From Methanoculleus frigidifontis (GTDB lineage: Archaea > Halobacteriota > Methanomicrobia > Methanomicrobiales > Methanoculleaceae): 64,000 bases of DNA. The first letter of the stretch is position 1; the number at the start of each line of letters is the position of its first letter. The notes beneath the pieces were generated by a model that ran no database searches, was not told the origin of the DNA, and was given only the letters and a program-made list of their open reading frames with translations. Position numbers and translations under genes: made by a program. The stretch lies in assembly GCF_030464345.1 (NCBI RefSeq), contig NZ_VCYH01000001.1, positions 496,001 to 560,000 of the forward strand, in the 5' to 3' direction. Positions 25,963 to 34,821 of the stretch are shown piece after piece.

Positions 25963-27950
25963 CGTTTCTCACCCCCGGAGCGGAGACTGTGCCGCCGCAC
26001 GGCCGCAAACGGGGCGAACGCCCTGCCGCCGCCGGTGTAGAACTTTCCGAAGAACTCGACATACTGGAGGCGCAGCGAGTGGATCATCCCGCCGAGCGCC
26101 TGCAGCAGCAGGTTCAGGGTGTGGGCGACGACGGCGAAGGCGACGGCCACCGGGACGAGCCATGGGCTTATCGCGGCGATCATCCCGGTGAGGATGTTGA
26201 TCGTCAGGGCGATCCCGAGCGTGGCGAGGTCGAGCGCCAGGATCCGGGTGTAGGAGAGCCAGTCGCCGAGGAAGTTCGTCAGCCGGAACGCGCCGAGCGG
26301 GCCGTAGGCGACGAAGACCATCCCGATCCCGGTTACGGCGCCGATGACGGCGATGATCTCGGCCGCCGGCGGGAGCGTGGCCCAGCCGAAGAACCCGAGC
26401 GCCAGGACCGCGGCCGCCGGCTGCAGGATGAACCAGGAGCACTGCTCGAAGATCCCCTGCCGGGTCCGGTTCGCCGCGACGTTCTGTCGGAGGCCGAGGA
26501 GCAGGCCGGCGTTGATCTGCACCACGCCGATCGCCAGCGCCACGACCAGGATCGTGACGGGCTCGGCGAGCGGGTCGATGACGGTAAACGGCAATTCCAT
26601 GCCGAAGAACCGCGGGAGAAGGTCGCCGAAGAACCCGCCCTGCAGGAGCCCGAAGACGATCCCCGAGACGCCGCAGGCGAGCAGGATAAGCGTCAGATCG
26701 CGCACCGACCGGCTGCTCCGACTGAGGAGGTGGTAGCCGAGGTACGCCCCGAGGACGAGAACCAGGCCGTAGCCGGCGTCGCCGAGCATGAAGCCGAAGT
26801 AGAGGACGATGATCGGGGCGATGATGACCGTCGGGTCGATCCCGCCGTAGCGGGGCACGGCAAACAAGCTCGTCAGCATCTCGAACGGCTGCGCCCAGGC
26901 AGGATTCTGGTACGCGACCGGAACGGGCGTCCGCGCCGGGTCGGGCGGGGAGAAACGGCAGAACGAGGTGCCGCCGGACGCCTCCTCGACCAGCGCCTCG
27001 AGCCGGGCACGGTCGGACGCCCGGACGAACCCCTCGATCACCACGATCTCCTGCGTGCTGCCGGTCAGGCTGAAGACCTCGCCCTCCTCCCGCAGCATCT
27101 CCGCCTCCTCCCGGTACGCCTGCAGCAGATCGCCGAGGGCGTCCCTGATCGCCGCGATCTCCCCAACAGTCTGCTGCGAACGCTCCCGCACTTCCGCCCG
27201 CTCGGCTTCGAGACGGCGGATGACCTCCTCCGGGGTGCCGGCCAGGCCGGGTGCGGCGATCGGCTCCCAGGCCGTCCCGGCGAGCGCCTCCTCGACCGCC
27301 GGCAGGCGGCCGTTCACGGTGGCGATGGCAAAGACGGCCGTCTCGTCCGTCTCGTGGGAGAGCAGCAGCACCTCGTCGGTCGCGAGGGCGGCGATGGCGT
27401 CCCGGACGGACTCTGCCGCATCGGCGGGGACGGTGCCGGCGAGGACGGTGACGTAGGCGGCGGTGCCGAGGTGTTCGGGGTGCACGCCCAGCGTGCGAAG
27501 ACGGCCGGCCGCCTGCAGATCGGCTTCAAGTTCTGCGGTGCGCTCCCTCAACCCGGCGAGCTCCTGCTGGAGTGCGATCGCCTGCCCGCCCTCGCCGATC
27601 AGCCGGTCGAGGTCTGCGGTGATCTCCGGGAACGGCAAGGCCGGAACCAGAGTCGGTTCCGTAGACCGCGGGACAAAGAGATCGCGCAGTGAGGGTTTTC
27701 TTTCCGGAACGCTCTCGCTGATCGCGGCGAGAATACGGTCTATCTTCAGCCGGTAGTCGATGGAAGCGGTCGTGTACCATGCCCGCTCGCCGGGGGTCAG
27801 CGCAGGTGCGTTCTCGCCGGGCCCATCGTGGATATCCCGAATCTCCACAAGCCCGGACTCGTGGAGCGCTCTCGCGGCCGCCTCTGCTTCAGCGGCATGG
27901 ACGCCGATCGTCACGACGAGCATCTCAGCGGGGGAGAGCACCGTCATCAC
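25956..27950 (-). CDS. ahaI: A/V-type ATPase subunit I (a subunit, membrane stator)
   Basis: The 664-residue stator protein has a cytoplasmic coiled half (to about residue 320, with long helices such as LQQELAGLRERTAELEADLQ). A membrane half of about eight helices follows. The second part includes LFAVPRYGGIDPTVIIAPIIVLYFGFMLGDAGYG in shortened form, a hallmark of subunit I. The essential Arg of the ion path should lie near LSYTRILALDLAT. It forms the two half-channels facing the proteolipid ring. The start may be 27950 or 27947, inside the 3' end of ahaH. Confidence 0.94.
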   Translation of the reverse strand: MMTVLSPAEMLVVTIGVHAAEAEAAARALHESGLVEIRDIHDGPGENAPALTPGERAWYTTASIDYRLKIDRILAAISESVPERKPSLRDLFVPRSTEPTLVPALPFPEITADLDRLIGEGGQAIALQQELAGLRERTAELEADLQAAGRLRTLGVHPEHLGTAAYVTVLAGTVPADAAESVRDAIAALATDEVLLLSHETDETAVFAIATVNGRLPAVEEALAGTAWEPIAAPGLAGTPEEVIRRLEAERAEVRERSQQTVGEIAAIRDALGDLLQAYREEAEMLREEGEVFSLTGSTQEIVVIEGFVRASDRARLEALVEEASGGTSFCRFSPPDPARTPVPVAYQNPAWAQPFEMLTSLFAVPRYGGIDPTVIIAPIIVLYFGFMLGDAGYGLVLVLGAYLGYHLLSRSSRSVRDLTLILLACGVSGIVFGLLQGGFFGDLLPRFFGMELPFTVIDPLAEPVTILVVALAIGVVQINAGLLLGLRQNVAANRTRQGIFEQCSWFILQPAAAVLALGFFGWATLPPAAEIIAVIGAVTGIGMVFVAYGPLGAFRLTNFLGDWLSYTRILALDLATLGIALTINILTGMIAAISPWLVPVAVAFAVVAHTLNLLLQALGGMIHSLRLQYVEFFGKFYTGGGRAFAPFAAVRRHSLRSGGEKRW

Positions 27951-28257
27951 CTTTTATCCGGGAGAGCACGTGCGCCGCCGCGTCCGGGATCCGTTTCCGG
28001 ACCCTCCGGTGCACTCCTTCCGCTTTCTCCGCTCCTTCGCGCCGGATATGCTCCGCCTCGCCTTCGGCTGCCGCACGTGCATCGCTGAGTATCCTCCGGC
28101 GCTCCTCCCGGGCTTCGGCCTCCCAGCGCCCCAGGATAGCCTCCCGCTCGCTGCGGGCGTCTGCGATGATCGCCTCGGCACGCGACCGGGCCTCCGCCAC
28201 GAGGGCCATCGCCTCCCGCTCCGCCTCTTTTATCCGGGTTATCTCGTCGGCAACCAT
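27925..28257 (-). CDS. ahaH: A/V-type ATPase peripheral-stalk subunit H (NtpF-like)
   Basis: This 110-residue, almost wholly helical and charged protein (EITRIKEAEREAMALVAEA) forms the peripheral-stalk coiled coil with subunit E. The frame is open far upstream through the Usp gene, but the ATG at 28257 is where the coiled coil begins. It overlaps ahaI by 26 bases and follows the Usp gene by 14 bases, leaving no room for a separate promoter. Confidence 0.85.
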   Translation of the reverse strand: MVADEITRIKEAEREAMALVAEARSRAEAIIADARSEREAILGRWEAEAREERRRILSDARAAAEGEAEHIRREGAEKAEGVHRRVRKRIPDAAAHVLSRIKGDDGALPR

Positions 28258-28271
28258 TCCTCGATCATCTC

Positions 28272-29135
28272 CTACCGCACCACGAGGACGTGCGATCCGG
28301 CGGCGTGCACGACCGCCTCGCTGACCCCGCCGAGCCGCATCGCAACGGCGTTCGATCGTCCTTTTGCACCCATGACGACCAGCCCCGGGTCTGCCGCTGC
28401 GATGACCGCCAGCAGCTCCGTGATGGCGTTGCCGGTCCTGACGATCGTGGTCACCTTCCCGGCACCGAGGGTCTCGAACCTGCGCCGCAGCTCCTCGAGC
28501 CGCCGTGCGTCGCGGCGTTCTCTCTCCTCCATCTGCGGCGCCGACGCAGGGCCGAGCCGCCGGGTATCCCGGATATGCACCAGCGTCAGGTCCGGGGCGG
28601 TGCTGCGGGCGATCGCCTCGACGAACGGGATGCACTTCTCCGCGTCCTCCGAAAAATCGGTGGCGAAGAGGATCCGCTCGAGCAGCCGCTCCTTGGCGAG
28701 CGTGCACGCGGCCTCGCTGACCGGTTCGATGCGGCTGAGTTTCAGGATGAGCACCGGGCAGCCCGCATGGTGGAGCACGTTCTCGGTCTCGTTGCCGAGG
28801 AACGTCCGCCTGAGCACGCCCTTCGGGTGCGATCCGATGAGAATGGCCGAGACGCGGTCACGCGCCGCACGCCCGACGATCTCGGTCCAGGGTGTCCCGA
28901 CCGCCACGTCCGCCCTGACGGCGGGCACCCCGGCCGCTATAAGCCGCCGGCTCCAGTCGTCAAGGACGCCCCGGGCGTAGTCGACCGCCCCGGCATCGGC
29001 ATCCGCCTCCCGCCGCTCGACGACATGGAAGAGCAGGAATTCGCCGGCCCCGGCATCGGCCAGGTCGCCGGCGGCGCAGAACATCCGTTCGGTGACACCG
29101 GAGAGGTCGACCGGGAAGAGTATCGTCGCGAACAT
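28272..29135 (-). CDS. Tandem universal stress protein at the head of the ATPase operon
   Basis: The 287-residue protein has two Usp domains. The first (1-142) ends with ILIGSHPKGVLRRTFLGNETENVLHHAGCPVLIL. The second (about 150-287) has LFATDFSEDAEKC and VVMGAKGRSNAVAMRLGGVSEAVVHAAGSHVLVV. The G-x2-G-x9-G-S/N ATP-binding pattern appears in both, slightly altered. The ATG at 29135 fits the family, and upstream in-frame sequence is unrelated. A TATA box lies about 30 bases before it, and the ahaH start follows 14 bases after its stop. It is therefore probably the first gene of the ATPase operon and may tie stress or nucleotide status to the enzyme. Confidence 0.9.
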   Translation of the reverse strand: MFATILFPVDLSGVTERMFCAAGDLADAGAGEFLLFHVVERREADADAGAVDYARGVLDDWSRRLIAAGVPAVRADVAVGTPWTEIVGRAARDRVSAILIGSHPKGVLRRTFLGNETENVLHHAGCPVLILKLSRIEPVSEAACTLAKERLLERILFATDFSEDAEKCIPFVEAIARSTAPDLTLVHIRDTRRLGPASAPQMEERERRDARRLEELRRRFETLGAGKVTTIVRTGNAITELLAVIAAADPGLVVMGAKGRSNAVAMRLGGVSEAVVHAAGSHVLVVR

Positions 29136-29160
29136 CGGATCAGTGAGGCTATTGTCCTGC

Positions 29161-29170
29161 CTCAATATAA
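29161..29170 (-). promoter_or_regulatory. TATA box of the usp-ATPase operon
   Basis: On the minus strand the sequence is TTATATTGAG, about 30 bases before the Usp start at 29135. A start about 25 bases downstream would give an almost leaderless transcript. No other TATA-like site is visible before ahaH. Confidence 0.5.
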
Positions 29171-29229
29171 CCGCTTCGCGCCGCGGGCGGCCCCTGTCAA
29201 AACGAAGTGGTATCGCGAACGCTCCTGCC

Positions 29230-29551
29230 AATGTATTCGATTGGATCGACGTGCTCGCCGCCCGGTTTGCCAGAGAGGGCGAACTCGAGAACTCCGCAAA
29301 CACTGCAGCGAAGGAGGTGTTCCGGGATACGATGCAGGAGTTTGACGATGCGGGAGCGCCTTCGCCGAGAGTGGCTGCCTCAACAAACCCGGGAACGCGG
29401 CGAAGCGTGCGGCCTGCACCGCGATGATGCACACGAAAGAGCGGGTGGAGTCTGCCGCCTCCGCCAACGTCGCCGGGGCTTTTGAGGCCGAGGCCGACAG
29501 CCTCATGGCGGCGTTCGACACCCTGCCCGAGGAAGTCCTCAAGGACATCTG
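29230..29551 (+). pseudogene. Frameshifted remnant of an unknown helical protein
   Basis: Two reading frames carry protein-like text. The first encodes VFDWIDVLAARFAREGELENSANTAAKEVF and continues to about 29350. The second continues as CGSAFAESGCLNKPGNAAKRAAC and MMHTKERVESAASANVAGAF, ending at a TGA at 29551 after LPEEVLKDI. They join if one frameshift near 29347 is repaired. No start codon fits the 5' end. The Cys-containing centre and acidic C-terminus suggest a small soluble protein, family unknown. Flanking genes are intact, so this is local decay or a sequencing error. Confidence 0.55.
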
Positions 29552-29679
29552 ATCTTCTCTTTTTTCGGCCGCCCGTTCTCCGAAAGCCTCTGCAGGAATG
29601 TTTATCCCGGGGCTGCTCCATTCATTCTTTACGAGCATCACCACTGCTATATGTTCGATCGAGGATTGGAGAATATCAC

Positions 29680-30207
29680 ATGGACGAGATAATCGCGAAA
29701 GCATGCCAGAGCTGCGGAATGCCGATGAATACCAAGGCCGATTTCGGCACGGAGGCGGACGGGTCGCTGTCGAAGGAATACTGCACCTACTGCTACCAGA
29801 GTGGCGCCTACACCGATCCTGCTATCACCATCGACGAAATGGCGGAGAAGGGCGGTGCGATGCTCGCGCAGCTCTATGAGATACCACCCAAGAACGCGAA
29901 AGAGTTCGCCAGAGAGCAGCTCGCCAGCCTGAAGCGCTGGGCCGGGCGGGAGGTCCCGCTCTGTGCGAGCTGCGGGATGCCCCTCGCACGGGACGAGGAC
30001 GCCGGGACCGAGGCGGACGGGTCGCGGAGCGGCACTTACTGCACCTACTGCTACCGGGACGGCGCCTTCACCGAACCGGACCTTACGAAGGCCGCGGCGG
30101 TCGCGAAGTACGCGCCGATGATGGCCGCACGCCTCGGCATGCCCGTCGAGAAAGCGAAGGGTATGGTGGAGCAGTACCTCTCGACGCTGCCGCGGTGGCA
30201 GGGGTAA
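29680..30207 (+). CDS. Duplicated zinc-ribbon protein (Zn_ribbon_2-like)
   Basis: The 175-residue protein consists of two copies of a domain beginning CxxCGMP. The first is CQSCGMPMNTKADFGTEADGS then YCTYCY. The second is CASCGMPLARDEDAGTEADGS then YCTYCY. Each has two Cys pairs for one zinc. A helical tail follows each ribbon (LAQLYEIPPKNA and MAARLGMPVEKA). The domain matches the putative zinc ribbon seen in many archaeal and bacterial small proteins of unknown role. A TATA-like TTTATCC lies near 29600. Function unknown; protein or nucleic acid binding is the usual guess. Confidence 0.82.
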   Translation: MDEIIAKACQSCGMPMNTKADFGTEADGSLSKEYCTYCYQSGAYTDPAITIDEMAEKGGAMLAQLYEIPPKNAKEFAREQLASLKRWAGREVPLCASCGMPLARDEDAGTEADGSRSGTYCTYCYRDGAFTEPDLTKAAAVAKYAPMMAARLGMPVEKAKGMVEQYLSTLPRWQG

Positions 30208-30308
30208 GGGCAGGACTGCGCCCCACACTCTTTTTCGAAAAGCCATCTACCTTTTTTCCGTATCTCTATACAGAACAACGGCCAACACTCCTGCCACAGG
30301 AGCATCAC

Positions 30309-30995
30309 ATGACCAAGGACTCATACACCAGCACCCTGCGGGCGGCCGCCCTCGAGCTGGGCGCGGAACTCTTCGGGGTGGCCGATGTGCGCCACTTCCT
30401 GAGCCCGGAGTACACCGGCAACCGGCCACAGGACTTCATGGAGAGCGCCCGCTCGGTGATCGTCCTCGGCGTTGCGGTTCCCCGGGGCTCGATCGAGAGC
30501 CTCCCGAAGGGCAGGGCAGAGTACACCAACACCCTGATGGCGGGCACGGCGACGCTGCGGCTCATCGCCTTCCGGCTGGCGCGGCGGATCGAGAGAGACG
30601 GCTACCGTGCCACGATTGTCCCGACGGAAGGCAGCGAGTTCGGCTACTGGTACGCGGATCGAGAGACGCTCATGGCCGATATGTCCATCAAGTACGCGGC
30701 CTACGCGGCCGGTCTCGGGAGCTATGGGGCAAACCACCTCCTGATCACCGACGAATTCGGCACCCGCATCCGGATGACCGCCGTCGTCACGGACGCGCCT
30801 CTCGGCGACGGAGGAGATCCGTCCCGCCCGTTCCTGCACGAAGACTGCAAAGAGTGTATGCGATGCGTCGCGGCCTGCCCGGCCGGGGCGTTCACCGCCG
30901 ACGGCACGATCGACCGGAAAAAATGCGCAGACTATATGTTCCACACGCTCGGCGGACTTCGCTGCGGCCTCTGCATCCAGGCCTGCCCAAAGTAA
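30309..30995 (+). CDS. QueG-like 4Fe-4S protein (epoxyqueuosine reductase family)
   Basis: The 228-residue protein resembles the family of epoxyqueuosine reductase and related 4Fe-4S proteins. Features are the N-terminal LGAELFGVADVRHF, the aromatic-rich centre (SEFGYWYADRETLMADMSIKYAAYAAGLGSYG), then two Cys clusters. The first is CKECMRCVAACPAGAF and the second C-x-x-CIQACPK at the end. Archaea lack queuosine, so true QueG activity is unlikely and a cobamide-dependent or electron-transfer role is more plausible. The ATG at 30309 follows a 100-base leader. It converges with the marker 8 gene 3 bases later. Confidence 0.8.
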   Translation: MTKDSYTSTLRAAALELGAELFGVADVRHFLSPEYTGNRPQDFMESARSVIVLGVAVPRGSIESLPKGRAEYTNTLMAGTATLRLIAFRLARRIERDGYRATIVPTEGSEFGYWYADRETLMADMSIKYAAYAAGLGSYGANHLLITDEFGTRIRMTAVVTDAPLGDGGDPSRPFLHEDCKECMRCVAACPAGAFTADGTIDRKKCADYMFHTLGGLRCGLCIQACPK

Positions 30996-30998
30996 GTC

Positions 30999-31856
30999 TC
31001 AGACCAGGGGTTCGGGCTGCCGGTCGCCGGGCACCGGGAGGCGGGTCGGTTTGAGCAGCACCTGCTCGTCCGAACGGCGGATCTTCTCGATGATGAGATC
31101 TTTTCCCCGCTCCGTCATCGCGTAGACCGGCACCGAGATCCCGGCCTGGACGAGCGCCCGCGGCCCGGCGACCTCCCGGACCGCACCCGATGCGCAGGCC
31201 GTCACCAGGTCAGCGGCAGCGGCGACCACCGCCGCCTCGTCCCGGGTCATGCCGGTACTGTGCACCGCGACGATAAAGGTTGCCGGGTGCGCCCGGCGGA
31301 TCGCCGCCGTATCCTGCGGGCGGGCGACCGTGACGGCGACGTTTCGGTAGCCCCTGGCCGCTGCGAGCGCGACGCCCGCCCCCTGGTCGATAGCGGCACC
31401 CTCCCGGTCGAGGACGATGCCGCCGCCTTTCTCGATCCGGTCGATGACGGACGGGTACGGTGTCGTCCGCACAAGCCCGGACATCCGCCCTCCGATCCCC
31501 TGCACCATCGCAGGGTCGGTCACGACAACCGTCCCGGCGCCGTCGCAGGCTATGACCGCGGCGTCGATCAGCCCTGTCTTCATCCCGAAACTGAGCAGTT
31601 CGGACGCCCCGAAGCCGACGAACTCCCGGGTCTCCAGCACCGCCCGGTCGGGGGTGCACATCCCGAACGCCCGTATCCGGTGTTCGATGTTCTCCCTGAC
31701 CGCGTCGGCAGATATCTCGGTGACCGGGCAGGCGAACCGCTTTGCAAGCGGGCAGTCGGCGATGACCGACTCGCCGACCTCGACGACGTTGCCGTTCCTG
31801 ACGACGACGCGGGTCTTTCCTATCGCCTCGATGATATGCTCGTCCGTATCAGGCAT
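30999..31856 (-). CDS. Methanogenesis marker protein 8 (DUF2099)
   Basis: The 285-residue protein begins DEHIIEAIGKTRVVVRNG, the characteristic opening of methanogenesis marker 8. It also contains CPLAKRF, GFGASELLSFGMKTGLIDAAVIACDGAGTVV (shortened) and VHSTGMTRDEAA. Marker proteins are found in nearly all methanogens and are thought to serve methyl-coenzyme M reductase maturation or modification; the exact reaction of marker 8 is unknown. Several conserved Cys (CPL, FACPV, CTPD) could bind a metal. A GAGGAG ribosome-binding site precedes the ATG at 31856. This gene is strong evidence that the organism is a methanogen. Confidence 0.85.
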   Translation of the reverse strand: MPDTDEHIIEAIGKTRVVVRNGNVVEVGESVIADCPLAKRFACPVTEISADAVRENIEHRIRAFGMCTPDRAVLETREFVGFGASELLSFGMKTGLIDAAVIACDGAGTVVVTDPAMVQGIGGRMSGLVRTTPYPSVIDRIEKGGGIVLDREGAAIDQGAGVALAAARGYRNVAVTVARPQDTAAIRRAHPATFIVAVHSTGMTRDEAAVVAAAADLVTACASGAVREVAGPRALVQAGISVPVYAMTERGKDLIIEKIRRSDEQVLLKPTRLPVPGDRQPEPLV

Positions 31857-31960
31857 ACGTGTATCTCCTCAAAGAATGTGTGGGAGTACTTCGTCCCTGC
31901 GGGGAGAAATGTGTCGCGGATCCGCCCCGTATTGGCGGATGCAGATCTGCTCCCGGCGGA

Positions 31961-32602
31961 TCATCGCCGTCTTCGCGCCTCTTTTGCAGCGACGATCTGC
32001 GCTTTCAGGCCGCGTGCCGCCGCCGCCACGTCCTCGGCAGCGACAACCGCCGAGATGACCGCGACGCCGTCGGCGCCGGCGGCGATCACCTCCCGGACGT
32101 TCCGCTGCCCGATCCCGCCGATCGCGAGCACCGGCACGCCGACCGCAGACCGAATGCTCGCAAGGGCGGCGAGACCGTGGCCGGCACCTGCGTCTGCCTT
32201 CGACCCGGTCGCAAAGAGCGGGCTGAGCGCGACGTAGTCGGCGCCGCCCGCCACGGCACGGACCGCCTCATCGGCGCACCTGACCGAGACGCCGACGATG
32301 AACTCCGGCGGCACCAGCCGGCGTGCGCATTCGACCGGCAGGTCGCTCTGCCCGAGGTGGACGCCGTCGGCGCCGGCGGCGAGAGCCACGTCCAGCCGGT
32401 CGTTCACGATAAAGAGGGCGCCTTCTTCTGCGGTGACCACCCGGACCTCCCGCGCCGCCGTGAGGAGGCTGCGGCAGGAGAGGGATTTGTCGCGGAGCTG
32501 GACGGCGTCCGCCCCACCGGCGACCGCGAGCCGGGCGAGCTCGGCGTGGCTGCGGCCATGGCCGATCTGCTCGTCGGTCACGACGTAGAGGTCATAGGTC
32601 AT
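31961..32602 (-). CDS. thiE: Thiamine-phosphate synthase
   Basis: The 213-residue TIM barrel joins hydroxymethylpyrimidine pyrophosphate to thiazole phosphate to give thiamine phosphate. Visible motifs are [35 protein letters not shown] and the phosphate-binding [12 protein letters not shown]. The start overlaps the thiM stop by 11 bases, so the two genes form a salvage operon with thiazole kinase first. Length is normal. Confidence 0.95.
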   Translation of the reverse strand: MTYDLYVVTDEQIGHGRSHAELARLAVAGGADAVQLRDKSLSCRSLLTAAREVRVVTAEEGALFIVNDRLDVALAAGADGVHLGQSDLPVECARRLVPPEFIVGVSVRCADEAVRAVAGGADYVALSPLFATGSKADAGAGHGLAALASIRSAVGVPVLAIGGIGQRNVREVIAAGADGVAVISAVVAAEDVAAAARGLKAQIVAAKEARRRR

Positions 32603-33401
32603 CGATCGTCCTCACCCGTGCGTGCTCTGCAAGGTCGTTCCCGGTGAGGGTGAAGACCTCGTCGATCAGCGCCGTCCGGAAGGAGTAGGGGCCGCGCGCC
32701 TCTCCTGCAGCACGCTCCCCGGCCCTCCCGAAGGCGGCGAGCGCCGCCGCTGCGGCAAGCACTCGGTCGCGCTCGACCGCGGCGAACGCCCCGGTGACCG
32801 ACGCCGCCATGCACCCGGTGCCGGAGAGCTGCCCCATCAGGGGGGTGCCGTTCTCGACCAGGACGATCCTTCTTCCGTCTGTGACGATATCGGCCGCCCC
32901 GCTCATCGCGACGACAGCGCCGGTCGTGCGGGCGCATTCGCGTGCGGTATCGACCGGATCGCCGGCGATGCCGCCCGAGTCCACGCCCCGGACAGTGCCG
33001 CCGGTGCCGGCGATCGTCCCGATCTCGCCGGCGTTCCCCTTCAGGACGGCGACGTCGATCCGGTCGAGGAGGCGAAGGGCGCTCTCGGTCCGCAGTCGCG
33101 TCGCCCCCGCCCCGACCGGGTCGAGGACGACCGGGATACCGAGCTCGTTTGCCCGCATCCCCGCAAGGAGCATCGCCTCGACCTGTTCGCGTGAGAGCGT
33201 CCCGATGTTCAGGACGAGGGCTCCGGCGGCCGCGACCATCTCGGCAGCCTCTTCAGGAGCCGCGGCCATCACCGGGGCGGCACCGGCGGCGATGGTGACG
33301 TTGGCGCAGTCGTTGATCGTGACGCTGTTCGTGATGTGGTGTATGAGCGGCCGCTTCGACCGCACGCGTGCAAGGATATCGGCGCATGTCTTCTGGTTCA
33401 T
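32592..33401 (-). CDS. thiM: Hydroxyethylthiazole kinase
   Basis: The 269-residue protein phosphorylates the thiazole alcohol in thiamine salvage. It has the ribokinase-like ThiM pattern: [40 protein letters not shown], and the catalytic Cys-containing anion hole [13 protein letters not shown]. It is followed directly by thiE. No TPP riboswitch is apparent in the short upstream region (33402-33461). Confidence 0.95.
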   Translation of the reverse strand: MNQKTCADILARVRSKRPLIHHITNSVTINDCANVTIAAGAAPVMAAAPEEAAEMVAAAGALVLNIGTLSREQVEAMLLAGMRANELGIPVVLDPVGAGATRLRTESALRLLDRIDVAVLKGNAGEIGTIAGTGGTVRGVDSGGIAGDPVDTARECARTTGAVVAMSGAADIVTDGRRIVLVENGTPLMGQLSGTGCMAASVTGAFAAVERDRVLAAAAALAAFGRAGERAAGEARGPYSFRTALIDEVFTLTGNDLAEHARVRTIDDL

Positions 33402-33461
33402 AGCATCTTCCGGGCGCGTTGTGTATACCAGAGTATGCGGTATGCGGACTTCAGGGTTCCT

Positions 33462-34112
33462 TCACGCGGCCGCGAGAGAGAAGACTGCGACGGCGAGGAG
33501 GAAGAGCCCCGTCACCCGGGAGACAGCGCGGTGGTTTTGGGCAAGGAACCCTGCTATCGACCGCCCCCGCCCGGCAGGGATGAGCGAGAGGGCAAAGAGC
33601 GGCGTCGCCATCCCGAGGGCGAAGAGCAGGAAGTGGAGCAGGTTTGCGGCGAAGTCTGCGGCGGAGGCGCTCAGGGCGAAGAGGAGGATGATCGGTCCCG
33701 GGTTGCAAGGGAGTGCGATCAGGCCGAAGAACGCCCCGAAGAGGAGGGCGGAGCCGGCCGGGCTCCCTCCTGTCGGCGCCTGCACCCCGGGGAGACGTCC
33801 CGCGACGTCCACCCCGAGGAGCATCGCTGCCCCGACGACGGCGAGCACCGCGTAGAGCGCCGGCGCCACGACGCCGATCGCTGCCGAGACCGAGAGCCCG
33901 AAGAGCCCTGCGGTGACGAGGCCGAAGCCGAACATCCCGGCGATCACCCCGGCCGTGACGACCGCGCCGACGGCGGCGGGCGATGCGAGTACCCGCCGCT
34001 CGCCGGGAAGGCCGGCAAGGAACGCGATATAGCCGGGGTAGAGCGGGAGGACGCAGACCGCCCCGAGCGGGGTCGCAAGCCCCGCAAGGTACGAGAGGAC
34101 GAAGGGGAGCAT
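33462..34112 (-). CDS. CcdA-type membrane thiol-disulfide transporter
   Basis: The 216-residue protein has about six membrane helices. The two CcdA Cys positions are in helix 1 (GAVCVLPLYPGYIAFL) and helix 4 (LIALPCNPGPIILLF), each followed by a Pro. CcdA proteins carry reducing power from cytoplasmic thioredoxin across the membrane. The thioredoxin-like lipoprotein gene ends 2 bases upstream on the same strand and is its likely receiver. The ATG at 34112 is chosen because the long upstream extension is an out-of-frame reading of that gene. Confidence 0.9.
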   Translation of the reverse strand: MLPFVLSYLAGLATPLGAVCVLPLYPGYIAFLAGLPGERRVLASPAAVGAVVTAGVIAGMFGFGLVTAGLFGLSVSAAIGVVAPALYAVLAVVGAAMLLGVDVAGRLPGVQAPTGGSPAGSALLFGAFFGLIALPCNPGPIILLFALSASAADFAANLLHFLLFALGMATPLFALSLIPAGRGRSIAGFLAQNHRAVSRVTGLFLLAVAVFSLAAA

Positions 34113-34114
34113 AC

Positions 34115-34633
34115 TCACCCGGAGAGGCGGGCCGCTATCCCGGCGGCGGAGAGGGGCGCGTCTGAGAGGAGCGATGCGTTGCCGGACTCGTCGACGACGA
34201 AGAGGGATGGGTACGTGGCAAAGGGCGCCCTCCCGAGGTCGCCGATCATTGCCCGGCTGAACCCGGGCGGCGGGATGGCGGCATGCCCCGTGACCCCCGC
34301 GGCGAGGAACCGCTGCTGCATCGTCTCCGGGTCGGCAGCGGGGTCGGGGGAGAGCAGAACGAAGGTCGCCGTTTCGGGGCTGCTCTCCTGGAGCCGGGCG
34401 ATCTCTGCAAGCTGCGCCGAACAGGCCGGGCACCAGTCGGCGTAGGTCTGGATGAGGACGGGATCGCCCGCCGCAGCAAGACCGGCGATGGTGAACGCTT
34501 CCCCGGTGACGAGGTCGGTGATAGGCGTCTCCTGCCAGGCGGCGGCACCCTCCTCCTGCCGCTCGGTGCAGAGCGCCGCCGCCGCGGCGAGAAGAAGGAT
34601 CAGTACGACTGCGATGAAGTATCCGGATCGCAT
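34115..34633 (-). CDS. Exported thioredoxin-fold protein (TlpA-like)
   Basis: The 172-residue protein has an N-terminal membrane anchor or signal (YFIAVVLILLLAAAAALC), where the Cys at 22 could be lipidated. A thioredoxin fold follows with active site WCPAC in QTYADWCPACSAQL and the cis-Pro segment TYPSLFVVD. It would reduce disulfides or reduce substrates such as peroxides outside the membrane. It is paired with CcdA downstream, which would keep it reduced. Confidence 0.88.
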   Translation of the reverse strand: MRSGYFIAVVLILLLAAAAALCTERQEEGAAAWQETPITDLVTGEAFTIAGLAAAGDPVLIQTYADWCPACSAQLAEIARLQESSPETATFVLLSPDPAADPETMQQRFLAAGVTGHAAIPPPGFSRAMIGDLGRAPFATYPSLFVVDESGNASLLSDAPLSAAGIAARLSG

Positions 34634-34821
34634 GCGGTATCACTCCTGCCGGCTAGTTCTCCATTATACTACATGAAGATTTGCCCGGGCGGCATATCCT
34701 CTCCGAACGGCTTTTCGGGTATGCACCGGAGAAGCGGGCTGGTATCGCCAACCGGCCGGGTCTCTTGCCCGAAGGCTCTGCCCCGATAGGTTTAGAAGGG
34801 GCAGCGGAGTATATTCGGTGA

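Noticed and set aside
33402-33461. TPP riboswitch before thiM
   Set aside because: Only 60 bases precede the start and they lack the conserved TPP-aptamer elements.
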